Shown piece after piece: positions 42,230-56,099 of a stretch of DNA of 64,000 bases. Position 1 is the first letter of the stretch; each line of letters starts with the position of its first letter. The position numbers were made by a program, and so were the translations under genes. The notes beneath the pieces were generated by a model. The model ran no database searches and was not told the DNA's origin. It saw only the letters and a list, made by a program, of their open reading frames with translations. The stretch is from Macrobrachium rosenbergii (Eukaryota > Arthropoda > Malacostraca > Decapoda > Palaemonidae), in contig NC_089762.1 of NCBI RefSeq assembly GCF_040412425.1, positions 24,946,891 through 25,010,890 of the forward strand, written 5' to 3'.

Positions 42230-42820
42230 ACTACTTAGTGATCCTCCTTTCTACTCCACAGAGAGGTTTCCCTCAAGGCTCTTTCATAGAACACTCCTTC
42301 TCAGGCAGTGGCTTCGACCAGAAGAGTAAGGTGGTTACATGCGATTTATTCGTTAGTAGGGTGTTAATTTACTGGAGCAGAACTATCTTTTTATGCATCC
42401 TTTCATGCTAAGATGATGTCAAGACCAAAGCTTTTCCAAGTGTTTTCTCTATCCCAGCTTTAGAGACCCTCACTCCTGGAAAAGGAGTTTCTTTGATGCC
42501 CTGTCAGGGTTCTAGGGATTTATACATCCCATCTTAACCAACAAAGAAGCAGTGTAAGAACCTATTTTGCACCGTCAAGAATCCTTAGGTTCCTAGGTCT
42601 TAGATGCCATGGTTTTCTTTATTAATCCTTAATCCTGAAAGCACACCTTGCACTATCTCCAGAGGATTGTCCCCTTTTGTTGGTGAAAGTTCACAATGTC
42701 AGAATGAGAACTACATCAGTTTTCATTACCACCTCTCTCTTGACTGTCAAGTCTTGGCTGCACAGTGGAGGTGTAGCTCTGTGTTCTCTTCTAACTACTT
42801 GTGAGCCATCTTTATCCAGC
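42230..42820 (+). pseudogene. DIRS tyrosine recombinase remnant
   Basis: The segment follows the RNase H region as expected. 'CTISRGLSPFV' (about 42649-42682) fits the core 'T.S.WI...I' block. 'QVLAAQWRCSSVFSSNYL' (about 42751-42804) fits the C-terminal 'EIL.AA.W.S...F...YL' block that holds the catalytic Tyr. The Arg and His of the R-H-x-x-R box cannot be placed with confidence because of frame decay. Confidence 0.7.
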
Positions 42821-42938
42821 AGGGACTGCCATACACTAGCAGCTATAGTGCGGCAGGGAAGGTTTCTACTAGTCTTCCCCTTTTTATGTTACGAACAGGT
42901 ATAGGTTTTCAATATCAACCCCATCATGGGTAAGTGAG

Positions 42939-43200
42939 GTAGGCAGTTCCTGGGTTACGTGAGGCTACGTCATTCTGGACTTAAGGCGCTTGGCTCATGG
43001 CGCCGTTAACCCCAATTTTTCAGTGCCATAAGTGGATTTACGGTGCTGTTACCCGCTTTGCAGCAGCGTTACCTGGACTTACGGCACTGTAAGTGCTATT
43101 TATTCCCATTATAATTATGATCCTTCAGGTTGCGCCGATTTTCAGCTTACAGCGAGCAGCTGAGGAAGGAACCCCTGCTGTAAACTGGGGACTGCCTGTA
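42939..43200. mobile_element. MITE with TIR (c)AGGCAGTCCCCNG, copy A
   Basis: About 260 bp. Starts 'taggcagttcctgggttac' and ends 'taaactggggactgcctgta', imperfect inverted termini with TA at both ends. The interior has short internal repeats ('cctggacttacgg'). The family recurs at 63369-63672. No ORF. It sits inside the DIRS element, so it inserted later. Confidence 0.78.
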
Positions 43201-43246
43201 AATCATACTCTACTTTGTTTTGACTGCAGGACTGTGCTTAGTTGTA

Positions 43247-44926
43247 CAGTAAACCCCGTATTCGCGTTCTCATGATTCGCGATTTCTCTATGGAACATGT
43301 ACACACATTAATTGCGGAAAATTCGCCCAATCGTGGTATTTTCTACTGAGAAATATTCACTAATTACTGTATTTTCATCTCATTTTCTTGACTAAATGCC
43401 CTTTTTGTAATAAAACTATTGAAATACTCAGGTACCCAAGTAGTGTTCGAAATACGATAATTCGCCTTAGGATAATTCGATTTTGCGATGGGGTAAGCAA
43501 TTAATACCAATACGACAATATTTAGAAAATATTTTAAAATTTCACAGGGGCGAGAGAGACCAAATTACAATAAACCAACTTTTTTTCCTCCATCTCTTTA
43601 TCCCATCTTCTGATTAAAAAAGTAAAAAAGAATGATAAAAGTATTGTTAGTAATGTTATACTCGTATAAATGCATACAGCCATCAAACAACTAAATGAGA
43701 AACTGCTGTTTTGCTTATAACCGAATCTGATAACAACAGCTGTTTTGCTTGTATTTCAACCATCGTATGGTGGTAAACAATTACCATAGTTATGTTACAA
43801 ATGATGTTATGTAGAATAGGGCCGTTATATTTTTACATTACACACTATATTCGCTATGGATAAAAGATTGGAAAGGAAATATACTGCTAAATTTAAGCTG
43901 CAAGTTGTAGCTGCAGCTGACAAAACAACGTTCAAGCTGCTAATGACTATAAATTATCGTGCATTGGCAACATGGATGAAACTCTACCATAAATAAAATT
44001 GGAGAGAAAGTATTTTAATCAAAACTACTGGGCATGAAAGAACACGTTACTGCTGTTTTCACGCCGATAAAAGATAAAAAAAAAAAAAATGCCTAAATTA
44101 ATTCACAACGTGACGTATTTAAGTTATATTTCGACTTAAAAACACTTCGTATAATGAAAAATAACCTTGACCCATATAAATAAAGTATCTAGAGATTTAT
44201 TTACGCTAACTAGAAGCAAGAAAAGCAGCTCTGAACCGAGTTAAATACGGCAAAATAAACTTACCGCCTAATAGATTTCCCAACCAAAACATTGATCGCT
44301 AAGATCGCAATATTTTATAATACGAAGGCAATATAAGAATATATATAATATTATTGGATACAGTGAAGTAAAGCATAAAATTTTAAAAGATCCATGGAAA
44401 AGATGCATATTCGTTATGTTGAAGTTTGTATAATACAATATTAATATTTGAATACAGAGTACAGTATAATGTAGGCTAGGCTACCATATATGTATACAAT
44501 ATACCATGAGTGCAGGCTAAGCTAACTCTTGTTTGTTATTCAACTTCTCTTTGTATTGAGTTATTCTCAGTCACTCTGCATGAGCCTCCAGAATTAGCTG
44601 ATATTAATAATTACTAAACCGTGTATGTATAGAGTATACTTTAAAGTGTAGGCTAGGCTACCATATAAGTAAACATGGTACTGAACACCCTAGTGTAGGC
44701 TAGACCATATTCCAGATACATTTCTCCAACAAACGATAGGTTTTTTGGAACCTAACCCCATCATAAATAGGATAATAGCTGTGCAAGCATTTTTAGAGTT
44801 TTTTTTTTGTTTGAACTATCAAAATAGGCAGTTCTAAGCACTTTTAGAATGGTTTCAAGTATTGGCGGATTTTAGCTCTTCGCAGGGGGTGTGGTATGCA
44901 ACCCCCGCGAATACAGGGGTTTACTG
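43247..44926 (+). mobile_element. Tigger/pogo-type DNA transposon, internally deleted
   Basis: 1680 bp. The left end cagtaaacccc and right end ggggtttactg are perfect inverses; inverted similarity continues through 'gtattcgcg'. TA flanks both ends (43245-43246 and 44927-44928), the expected Tc1/mariner/pogo target duplication. The interior holds a short transposase remnant. A shorter relative lies at 60585-60916 and matches the two ends of this copy while lacking the middle, so it is a deletion derivative of the same family. Confidence 0.85.
43856..44090 (+). pseudogene. Tigger/pogo transposase remnant
   Basis: ATG at 43856 opens MDKRLERKYTAKFKLQVVAAA, the N-terminal helix-turn-helix pattern of pogo/Tigger and Brinker-type DNA-binding domains. 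In a shifted frame, 'NMDET' (about 43968-43982) and then 'KTTGHER' (about 44021-44041) resemble the first catalytic Asp block and the following 'TTGHEK' block of the pogo DDE domain. The part normally lying between the two domains (well over 100 residues) is missing, so the ORF is an internal deletion with a frameshift. Confidence 0.7.
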
Positions 44927-45409
44927 TAATTGCTTTGTTTCTCTTAGGTAGAAACAAACGAAGTTCATTAGAGCAAATAATGTTGGACTTATGTTGCAGA
45001 GTTATTAATCCCCATTGGAGAGAGCTACCCTGAGCTGATCTAGAACCACCTTTTTCAGGAAAAAATTGGTGTTCTTTTGGGTGTGAGGTGCCACAGCAAC
45101 TAATCAATTAGGTATGTGGTTACTCCTTAGGGATCATGTTTAATTTTGGTTTTAGCTCCCATCAACTCTGCAGGCCTGAGGCACATAGGCCAAACTTGCC
45201 ATTCTGCATTGCAGAATCTCAACCAATGGCTATATTCAGGGTCCACATTCCACCTCCTTGCAATAGTGGACCTCACCTGATGAAGAACCTCTTTGAAAAG
45301 AACTTGCCACTGGATTATATGCATCAGGTAAGCAGCAATAAGGATATTTCTAATATCTGACAACCTGATTATAGGGAAATCTCTGGCCCTCCTCCAGCAC
45401 ACAATGTTG

Positions 45410-45531
45410 GAGTCAGCTAATGACGGAGGGCAAGTTTCACCTCAAAAATAATTATTTTTACGATAAAATAAATTTTTTTGGTACTTGCCATCCATCACAG
45501 ATCCCTCCCTCCTCCCCTCTTAAGAGATTAA
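45410..45531 (+). repeat. Internal complementary region (ICR) of the DIRS element
   Basis: The first half (about 45413-45450, 'gacggagggcaagtttcacc') is the reverse complement of the outermost left terminal repeat. The second half (about 45455-45505, 'tttttttggtacttgccatc') is the reverse complement of the outermost right terminal repeat ('gggtgagtacctaaaaaac' near 45685-45703). An internal sequence matching both outer ends is the diagnostic ICR of DIRS elements, used to circularise the cDNA. Confidence 0.85.
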
Positions 45532-45722
45532 GAAATGACTGATGAACCAAAACGCTCGCTGTCTTACCCCCTCCCCCTAAAGGGTGGGGGAGTAACTATT
45601 GGGAGTGTTTGCTCATTAATGATTGTTTCAATTGTAACACTTGTTGAACCTGCGCCAAGTAGCTGCAGATAAAGCTAATGAGGAAGGGTGAGTACCTAAA
45701 AAACTGATTTCATCATAACAAT
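45532..45722 (+). repeat. Right inverted terminal repeat of the DIRS element
   Basis: Reverse complement of the left repeat, through 'gatgaaccaaaacgctcgct', 'cccctaaagggtggggga', 'caattgtaacacttgttgaa', 'gtagctgcagataaagct' to 'agtacctaaaaaactgat'. Confidence 0.88.
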
Positions 45723-47195
45723 CACCATTTTGTACAGACATCTCTGGGCAAGTGACAAGGAAAACCCTACATCTAAAAGTACTATTTAGTGTCCCCTAAT
45801 AATACAATACAGAATGTATCCTACATTGTACCACACTTTAATGCTGCACATCTGACTCAACACCTACAGTGTGGGCTAGCTGATAAGCAGTCTTGGTTTC
45901 TCAGTTCTGTGAGACAAATAGTGCTGTTGTATTCATCATTGGTGCTGAGCCAATGGCTTAACAACACTGATCATCATTAACAAAGTAACTCAACAAGAAC
46001 ATTTTATAAAATTTCTACTCTTGTCTGGCCCAAAGAATTTCCTGAATATGAGTAGTGAAAATGAGTAGCAAAATAGAGGACAAATGGCTTGGTGGGAATA
46101 CATTCAAGGGAACAATTGAATGTAAAATTGCGAGGACAAATGGCTTGGTGGGAATACATTCAAGGGAACAACTGAATGAAAATTGCGATAATATTCCAAG
46201 TCCTGAAGGCAGGAACAAGAACTCAACCTTGTGTGAAAAGTAAAAGTAAGGTAGGTGCTGACAAAAGAAACAGATACCTTTGATGATAAATCTAAACACA
46301 AAATCCTCCCCATCCAACTGTTCATTTTAGAATTAAATTTTAGCAGCCTCCTCTTGTGGAAACACTACCTTGAATCAATGCCTGCTACTCAGGCCTCTAA
46401 GCTGAACAGACCTCACAAGGTGACCCACTTTTAAAACTCATATATTTCCACTATCTTCAAGATGATCAACTTGCAATGAAGATGATATAATTTAATCGTA
46501 ATTTTGGTTCTGGGACAACACCTTTTTATGGCTATGAAAAATACCAAAATAAAGGAACCCCATAATGGTCTGATTAGTATGAATGTGAAAACATTATCAA
46601 TAAAAAAAATCACTGTACAACACTGCAACAAGAAAAAATCACCACTTTAACTGGTGAATGAGTGTAAAAAATAATACAGTACGCCAAAATCAAAAGGCTT
46701 AAAAACTAATTTTTCAAAATGCAAAAAAATGTAAAGTTTAGGAAGTGTACCCATGGGATACTTAACACAAACAACTGCTATCTGTATTATTAGTAATACT
46801 TTCAAAAGGGAGAGTACAAAAATAGCTGGAGTCAGTGGTTTAATGCTGCAGTAAATTAAGGGCTAAAATAAACAGAGGAACAAACACAAAAACAGCATTT
46901 CTGAATTAAGAACATTGTATAATACTTAATCAATGAAACATTGCTACAATAAATAATTATTTATACACTGTAAAAATTTGAAATGCTATGAACAGAAAAT
47001 TTATCATGAAGTAACATTCCTACAAAGAATTAGTGCTACAAAATTCATTCACTACATACATGCTCTAAATTACAGATGCAGAACTAATAAAACATGCAAG
47101 TCTACACAAAAATAGTAAACCAAAAACCAAAAAAATATAAAGTACCAATTACACTTACAGGCAAAACTGCAAGCAAGATATCAGAAAGGTTTCTT
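45723..47195 (-). other. 3' flank / probable 3' UTR side of the IDH gamma gene
   Basis: Non-coding A/T-rich DNA downstream of the IDH stop codon. It contains a near-identical 56 bp tandem duplication at 46076-46186 (unit starting gaggacaaatggcttggtgg). The poly-A site could not be placed. Confidence 0.45.
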
Positions 47196-47281
47196 TTACC
47201 ATTTAGCTGATGCTGTGCTGTCTCGGATAGACTTGATTACATTTTGTATGACATCCAGGCTTGTTGCCTGGCCACCCAAAT
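47196..47281 (-). CDS. NAD-dependent isocitrate dehydrogenase gamma subunit, last exon
   Basis: Read on the minus strand from 47281 down to TAA at 47196-47198. The acceptor is tctgacattttcag. The first two bases complete an Asp codon with the last base of the exon at 63877, then the frame gives LGGQATSLDVIQNVIKSIR and eleven more codons including the stop (C-terminus ending SAKW). This matches the conserved C-terminus of mitochondrial IDH3 gamma ('D.GGQ.T....IQDVI..IR'), not the beta C-terminus ('MGGY.TT.DF'). The subunit is the regulatory partner in the alpha2-beta-gamma enzyme that oxidises isocitrate to 2-oxoglutarate in the TCA cycle. Confidence 0.93.
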
Positions 47282-47697
47282 CTGAAAATGTCAGAGTTAT
47301 GTTATTACGTAATATCATAAATCAAAACCAAATTCACAAAGATTGAAGCACAATATTTGTGTCAAAGTTAAATTTTGAATTAGTTAAAGATAAATGTCTT
47401 TTCTATACACACCCACCACTCAAATTAGCCCCAATTCGTGGTCTCCACAAATCCTACAGGCTTTATTCCCAATTAAAAATAAGATCATATGCTGGCTGGC
47501 TAGCAGTACGGCGCATACCTCATGGGCCCTTAAGGGCTAAGAAGGTATGAGCCCCTTTTTTCATTCAGATTTTTGCCATAGTTTGAAAAATTCAAGACAT
47601 TTCCAGGGCGAATATATGATATAAATAACAGGTTTGTATTAAAAACATAGTTTTTTCACATTACAATTATTATTATCATTATTATTATTATTATTGT

Positions 47698-48798
47698 ATT
47701 ATCATCCAACCTCTCAAATCTGGGAACCTTGGGACCAGGTCACTGCCGGACCAAAGAAAATCCAGAATATAGAGAATATAGGATACACCCCTAAAAAATG
47801 AAGTCCCTAGGTAAACATAGTCTTGCAAGCTAATTCCACATACAAATAGCCTAGTTGCCAAGTTAGCCTACTACTTGGCTAAGTTCTGATAACACTTCTT
47901 TTCATTTTATTACTCATATATTTTCACTTTATCATTTTATAACTTCATACTGTATACTTTTCCTTAAAATAGTGTACTTTATTTAACACATTTAAGCCTA
48001 TATTCCCAAGTTAGCCTAACCATACGTCAACTAACTAACTTTTCTCAGAATCTGTAGAATATTATTGGTGACTTATCTGCAGAATATTATTGGTGACTTT
48101 CATCTCCTAAATTTACTATCTTCATAATTATCGCTCTTAGTTTCTTCGTCATTTATTTCGACTGTAGAGGGTAATGAGCTGACAAAAATAAAGAATGAAT
48201 TTTGGCGATCACTCAGCGCATTTGGCAGTTTGCCGTCAAGTGTAAAAAAGCACATCGCCACCTATTGAGGGAAATGAACACTAAACATTCGCTGACAGGA
48301 GGGGAAGGATAGAAACCTTTTCTAGAATAGATAAAGCTTTATGTCTGTGCTTCTTACCTCTAGCATCATATGATCTGATGGGTGGCATATCAAATGGGTA
48401 AATAAATAGCTATAGAAAAGAAATGATCAAGACCGTATCACCTATAACCTTTTCAAGCACTCTACCAGTAAGAATTCGTGCGTTGCCAATTGCCTCATTG
48501 CTTTGATTAAAAGTTTTGACTTGGTAGAGCCTTCTCAAGTGGAATCTTTAAAAGAATATATTTATTCATTTAAAGTTGATATCGAAAACATATTGGATGT
48601 GACAGACACATTTTCATTACTAACAATTATTTTCATAAAAACACGAGATATGGCAAATTTTTTCTGTCAGAAAGTTGAAAACAATTTGTGGTGCTGCCCT
48701 TGTGGCTACTTAACAAACTAATGGCAGCTGATACAAAACTGAGCCAAACCACAGGAGTTCCAGGACCACAGAATGCCGATTTTAAGAGGTTCGACTGT
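47698..48798. mobile_element. Candidate pogo-like TIR element
   Basis: The left end reads 'tatcatccaacctctcaaatctg' and the reverse complement of the right end reads 'tacagtcgaacctcttaaaatc', sharing 'AACCTCT.AAA' and similar spacing over about 40 bp. Such ends resemble pogo/Tigger TIRs. The enclosed 72-codon + frame (48503-48721) has no transposase motif that I can recognise. The TIRs are imperfect, so confidence is moderate. Confidence 0.45.
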
Positions 48799-51899
<3,101 letters not shown>

Positions 51900-51999
51900 T
51901 ACTAGAAACGGAGAGGGGTAAAGGTGGTCTGGAGGCACTGGACACCTGGTCTCAGTAGCTTTCCTACTTAAAAGTTCTTCTAGAATGCCAAGGATGTGG

Positions 52000-52760
52000 C
52001 AATGCCATTAACTTCCTAGGCCGCTGCCTGGGATATGGAGCCATTTCCCATACCCAACTTGTAAAACCACTTAATAGGCCTCAAGATGTCACAAAAAGCC
52101 AAATTTTCTTGGATACCTACCTCTTGTGCTTGCTAATCTTAATGAAAAAGTCACTTGGGACCAAGATAATGAGGAGAAGCATGCACAGGTAGCAGCGCAA
52201 AATCTTACTAGAGACAGCATCTTGTCTTAACCCTCCGCTACAATGCTGTGGAGGAAGGGATTGGAAAGTTCTTGAATCTCGTCAAGGACCAACAGTTCTA
52301 AGCTTTACCATGAACTCGGGTGAAAGAACACAAGAGATCTTCAACTCTATATGCCGTATCATGTAAGGAAGGTGACAAAACTCTTCTCTCTTCACCAAGA
52401 GAGCTAACATCCCTGTCCAAAGCCTCCCTCAAGGACCTATATGGTCTGTGGGTGAAACTATGGAACAAAAGCAGGCAAGACTACTTGAGGCTCATCAAGT
52501 GCATGGAGATGCCAACTGAGGCCAAAAAAAATAGGCCACAACCTTCATCAGAAACACCTTGAAAAGGGTTCAGGAATAACCCTTTATTGTTGAAACAGAA
52601 GACCTGTCTTCGCTGCGACAGATAACAGGCCAATGAGAGGAAAAAGCCCACTTCACTTAATACAAATCTGCTGTTTACTTGCAGATGGTACCTGTTGGAT
52701 AGTCTTCTGTCATGAAGTGCAAGCAATTCCTTGGACTGGCAGTACCTTAACAAATGGGGC
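52000..52760 (-). pseudogene. Recombinase region of the second DIRS element
   Basis: The frame at 52481-52753 follows the linker region and contains 'NKGLFLNPFQGVSDEGCGLFF', compatible with the 'W....G..P......VA.FL..L' start of DIRS tyrosine recombinases. Downstream minus-strand sequence to about 52000 carries broken, partly hydrophobic frames. The catalytic box was not located, so this is supported mainly by order and context. Confidence 0.45.
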
Positions 52761-52790
52761 TGCCAAAGCAGTGTGGTGCCGTGAAAAGAT

Positions 52791-53069
52791 CTACAGATTG
52801 GGATACCACTTGGCAGCTTGTGGCCAGTGAGGAGCCACGAGGGTCATTCTATACTCAGACATGACTAAGACATGGGTGACCACTTGACAAATTAAGCTGA
52901 AGGGTGGGGGAAAGGTGTATATATTGAGGTCATCCCAAGGGCACTGAAAGGATTCCTTCACGGCAGTCCATAGGTATTGGATCAGAAAGCAGAATGTTGG
53001 AAGTTTCCTGTTTAGATGCCCGGCAAACAGGTAGATCACTGGTGTTCCCCAAGAGCCTTTCTGCAACAT
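52791..53069 (-). pseudogene. DIRS RNase H-recombinase linker, intact 92-codon frame
   Basis: The frame contains 'SWGTPVIYLFAGHLNRKLPTF', then 'PWDDLNIYTFPPPFSLICQV', then 'RMTLVAPHWPQAAKWYP'. These correspond to the DIRS block 'WG.P.IDLFAT..N.KLP.F', 'PW..L..YAFPP..LI..VL' and 'LVAP.WP...W.P.L'. It is a diagnostic stretch and the best-preserved part of this element. Confidence 0.85.
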
Positions 53070-53159
53070 GCAGATATAGGAATTGCTCCAACCCTACAAC
53101 CTGCTTATGATGACTAAGCTGGTCTGCCTCTAAATTCTAATAGCCAAAGATGTACCTGG

Positions 53160-53516
53160 CTAACAGCCAGATAGTGTGGCAAACTGCCCACTCATGTAAC
53201 TGCCTTGCAAATGGACAAAGGAAGAGACTATTCCTCCTTGCTTGATGAAAAATACCTCAGTTATGTTGTTGCTTATTGGCACTACTGAGTGGCCCATCAA
53301 CTGTTCCTGACACATTTGATAGGCCAAAAGCACCACATCCAATTTGAGAATACTGATGTGTAAGTGAGACCCATCTTTTGTCCATGCACCCAAAGCAGAC
53401 AATCCATTCAGGAGTATACTCCACTGCCCTACTGATGAGTTCAAGAAAAGAAGCATCTCCTGAGATGGGGAGTTCAATGAAACTCCCACAGTTTCTGTTG
53501 TGCAACCATCTTGCAA
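53160..53516 (-). pseudogene. DIRS RNase H domain remnant
   Basis: A minus-strand 118-codon frame with 'LSALGAWTKDGSHLHISILKL' and then 'LMGHSVVPISNNITEVFFIK' followed by QGG. This matches the DIRS RNase H pattern 'G.W......HIN.LEL.AV..AL.......L.GH.V....DN.....YI.KQGG'. The catalytic Glu of 'LEL' is Lys here and the Asp of 'DN' is Asn, so the domain would be inactive. Confidence 0.85.
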
Positions 53517-53989
53517 GATTATCTTTCACCTCCTGGCCGAGAGGCAGTATATCTTGTGCCTCTCAGCCAAGAGTTAAAGGATGATCTTGCATGGCGGATG
53601 CACTACAGAAACCTCGTGGAAGTTTAGTTGAACTTCCCACATCAAAGGAGCAGTGGAGAACACTCCTGAATGGGTTGCCTGCTTTGTATTCATGAACTAA
53701 AGAGGATCTGGAGCAGGTGCCTAGTGCTGCCTCGGAATCCATTAAGTGGCCTCAGGTAGAATCCCCTCTGAAAGCAAGCTTCTCCAGGGACAACATGTGG
53801 CTAACAATGATCTGCCCAAAAAAATTGGGTTACTCCCATGAAGACTAATAAGAATTAAGCTGACACCTACCTGAACTTCCTAATCCAAAAGTGCAGAAAA
53901 CTCTTACTACTACCATGTCAATCATTATGGGCAAGGACTATGTTTTATGCTTGTGCTGAGGGTCACAACTTTTTCCTGTTTATCACTAG

Positions 53990-54109
53990 TCCCAGATGGT
54001 GACAAAGTGAAAGCAGTTGGTTCAGATCCTTAGAGAAACTGCACCTTGAAGGACACCATGATTAGTCAATCAAGGTACCATAGCAGTTATATCTTGAGCG
54101 AACAGGTCC
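53990..54109 (-). pseudogene. Second DIRS element, RT catalytic-box segment
   Basis: On the minus strand, 'LLWYLD' then a stop then 'LIM' (the YLD codons are 54077-54069) corresponds to the RT box 'LLRYLDDWLI', with the second Asp and Trp lost to a small deletion and stop. Just below, 'LGLVINRKKS' is reached through a frameshift and matches the 'LG..IN..KS' block. The RT part that should precede it is found at 57938-58055, beyond the non-LTR insertion. Confidence 0.78.
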
Positions 54110-54789
54110 AACTCACTGCTATAGCGAACACTCACCTGGACACCTGGTTCCGGAGTGGACGCGTCATCGTCGTGGGACCTCTCCAGACGGCGGAGGAACG
54201 ACGGCCGCCTGGATCAAACGTCCACAATACTACCCCACTGCGAAGACAAGGGAGGGGAGAAGAGGAGGAGTGGCTCCCCAATGCTCCGCAGGGTACCGCG
54301 CCTGGGGTGGCGCCGCGCAACTGGATCTCCAGTTTTTCTCTGAAGGGATATGGTAACCCGGCTACTATATCCCTACAATTAATCCTAGCCGGTGACATAG
54401 AATTAAACCCAGGCCCCTACACATGTTCCATCTGTAGCACACGAGTCACAGCTTCTCGCGCCGGGGATGGATCAGTCCACTGCAACTTGTGTGGTGAGTG
54501 GGTACACCTTTGGTGCACCACACTGAGAACACTAAAAGACTACAATGTACATTGGAAGTGCATCATATGCCGTAACACACACACACAAACAAACAATAAC
54601 AATACACAACAAGCACTTCCTATTCAACAAAACACCAACCAACCAACACCACACATCACCATCTCCCATCTACCACACTTTCCTCCAATCCCAGAACACC
54701 ATCACCCATTCCTACAAATCAAACATCCCCACAAACCCCAACACCCCATAGCACACACTCACCTAACGCCCACAGAAATGCACCACTAA
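54110..54789 (+). pseudogene. Non-LTR N-terminal region: 2A motif plus PHD finger
   Basis: The frame is open from at least 54110 to the TAA at 54787-54789. 'LILAGDIELNPGP' (GDIELNPGP at 54391-54417) fits the 2A ribosome-skipping consensus D-x-E-x-N-P-G-P. Next is a C4HC3 PHD-type finger: C-x2-C-x15-C-x2-C-x4-H-x2-C-x14-C-x2-C (about 54424-54570). A long Asn/Gln/Pro/His/Thr-rich tail follows. The endonuclease continues in the same frame after the stop, so the ancestral element may have had one long ORF cut co-translationally by 2A. The open frame extends upstream to 54046, but that part is antisense DIRS sequence. Confidence 0.85.
54391..54417 (+). other. 2A-like ribosome-skipping motif
   Basis: Encodes GDIELNPGP, preceded by SLQLILA. 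All consensus positions are present: Asp, Glu, Asn-Pro-Gly and the final Pro. The hydrophobic Leu/Ile run just upstream is also typical. In known cases the ribosome skips the Gly-Pro bond, releasing the upstream peptide. In other animal non-LTR elements such motifs lie near the N-terminus, sometimes acting as a signal sequence; here the upstream peptide within the element would be about 90-95 residues. Confidence 0.88.
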
Positions 54790-54819
54790 ATACACGCACT
54801 CACACACTTAGACATAATC

Positions 54820-55510
54820 GCCAACATAAACATCTTACAATTAAACATTGACGGCATTCACAACAAACACATTGAACTAAAACATTTCATGCACAAACAA
54901 AAGATCCACATAGCCATCATTCAAGAAACAAAACTGAAACACACACATAAAACACCCAACATACCAAATTATACAGCCATCAGACAAGACAGACAACATG
55001 GTGATGGAGGAGGCCTCATCACATACATACACCATAACATATCCTACATTGAAAAAACGCAGCACATCAGAACACTAACACAAGTAGACAGACATACAGA
55101 ACTACAAGCATTTAATATCAAAATAGGGCACAATAAACAAATCACAATCATCAACACATACATCCCTCCAGAATATTCACCGGGTTTACCAGCAAACTTC
55201 ACAATTAGACTGCAGGCGTTGAATACCCTCCCAGATATACTTCTGGGAGGAGATTTCAATGCCAAACACACAGACTGGTACGCCCACCAAGACATCACAC
55301 AAAGAGGCACAGACATCTCAACACAATTAGACCAGCTATACATACTAAACAACACAGATATGCACACACACACACACACCAAGCCAACTTTAGTCTCACT
55401 TCCCAGACATAACATTTTGCTCACCCAACATAGCACCATCAATCACATGGAAAACACAAACAGACCTATCATCAGACCACCTTCCTATTTTAATAACACT
55501 CCAACCACAC
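54820..55510 (+). pseudogene. AP-like endonuclease domain of the non-LTR element
   Basis: Starts 'INILQLNIDGIHNKHIELKHF' with the early Asn, then 'IAIIQETKL' (catalytic Glu), 'GGGLITYIHH', 'INTYIPPEYSPG' and 'LLGGDFNAKHTDW' (Asp/Asn catalytic block). After a frameshift near 55400 it continues 'DITFCSPNIAPSITW' and 'DLSSDHLPILITL' (terminal Ser-Asp-His block). These are the classical APE endonuclease motifs of LINEs, which nick target DNA to prime reverse transcription. All key residues are present despite the frame break. Confidence 0.92.
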
Positions 55511-56099
55511 ATGACACTTTCTCACATACAAGACACACCATCCCTAACTACAAGCGCTGCCTGGGATGAGTACTTGGAAACCACTGAGGCTCATTTCCGG
55601 GAGTTAAACCACACACACATAACATCATCACAGACACTAAACAATACAACAATACAATTCAACGACATAATAAACAATGCAGACAAACGAAACGTTCCTA
55701 AAGGCAACAGAAAACCCTACAATCCAAACTTCAAGCCTGACATAAACAGACTCATAACAGAACGAAACAATTTAAGAAATACAACAACCCCACACACACA
55801 AATCACAACAAATCGCATACATGATTTAAACACAGAAATAAACACCAAATTAACTCAAAAACTGACAGAGAACTGGCAAACTTTTCAAGGTACACTAGAC
55901 TACAGAACCAACCCATCCAAACTACACAAAACTATCAACAGTCTCATCAATTCAAAAAGTGGGAACACTCAAAGTCACGCCTCAATCACCACATCTGACA
56001 AGATCCCTTCATGCAAACAAGCCAACATCTTAATAAACCACTACGCAAAAATCAGCCACCTACGCAAATACAAAGAAGACAGACACATCTACAGACGCA

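Larger units (their letters stand above)
37643..45722 (+). mobile_element. DIRS-type (tyrosine recombinase) retrotransposon, near full-length, decayed
   Basis: About 8.1 kb. The order is left inverted terminal repeat, Gag-like region, reverse transcriptase, RNase H region, tyrosine recombinase, internal complementary region and right inverted terminal repeat. This is the architecture of DIRS1-group elements, which replicate through a circular intermediate and integrate by recombinase without target duplication. The coding regions carry many stops and shifts, so it is not autonomous. A MITE (42939-43200) and a Tigger-like element (43247-44926) are nested between the recombinase and the right end, which leaves about 6.1 kb of element sequence. 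Confidence 0.88.

Noticed and set aside
47196..47281. Assignment as IDH3 beta subunit
   Set aside because: The C-terminus reads DLGGQATS..IQNVI..IR, as in gamma. The beta form has MGGY and a different tail.
54132..54398. Minus-strand 88-codon ORF opposite the 2A region
   Set aside because: Shadow of the LINE reading frame. The + strand carries the recognisable 2A and PHD motifs.
54391..54417. 2A motif as evidence of an integrated RNA virus
   Set aside because: It is followed by APE endonuclease and LINE-type RT, so a non-LTR retrotransposon explains it fully. No capsid or RdRp motif is present.
55044..55442. Cys/Val-rich minus-strand ORF of 132 codons
   Set aside because: Antisense of the ACACAC-rich endonuclease coding strand, which yields Cys-Val runs mechanically.
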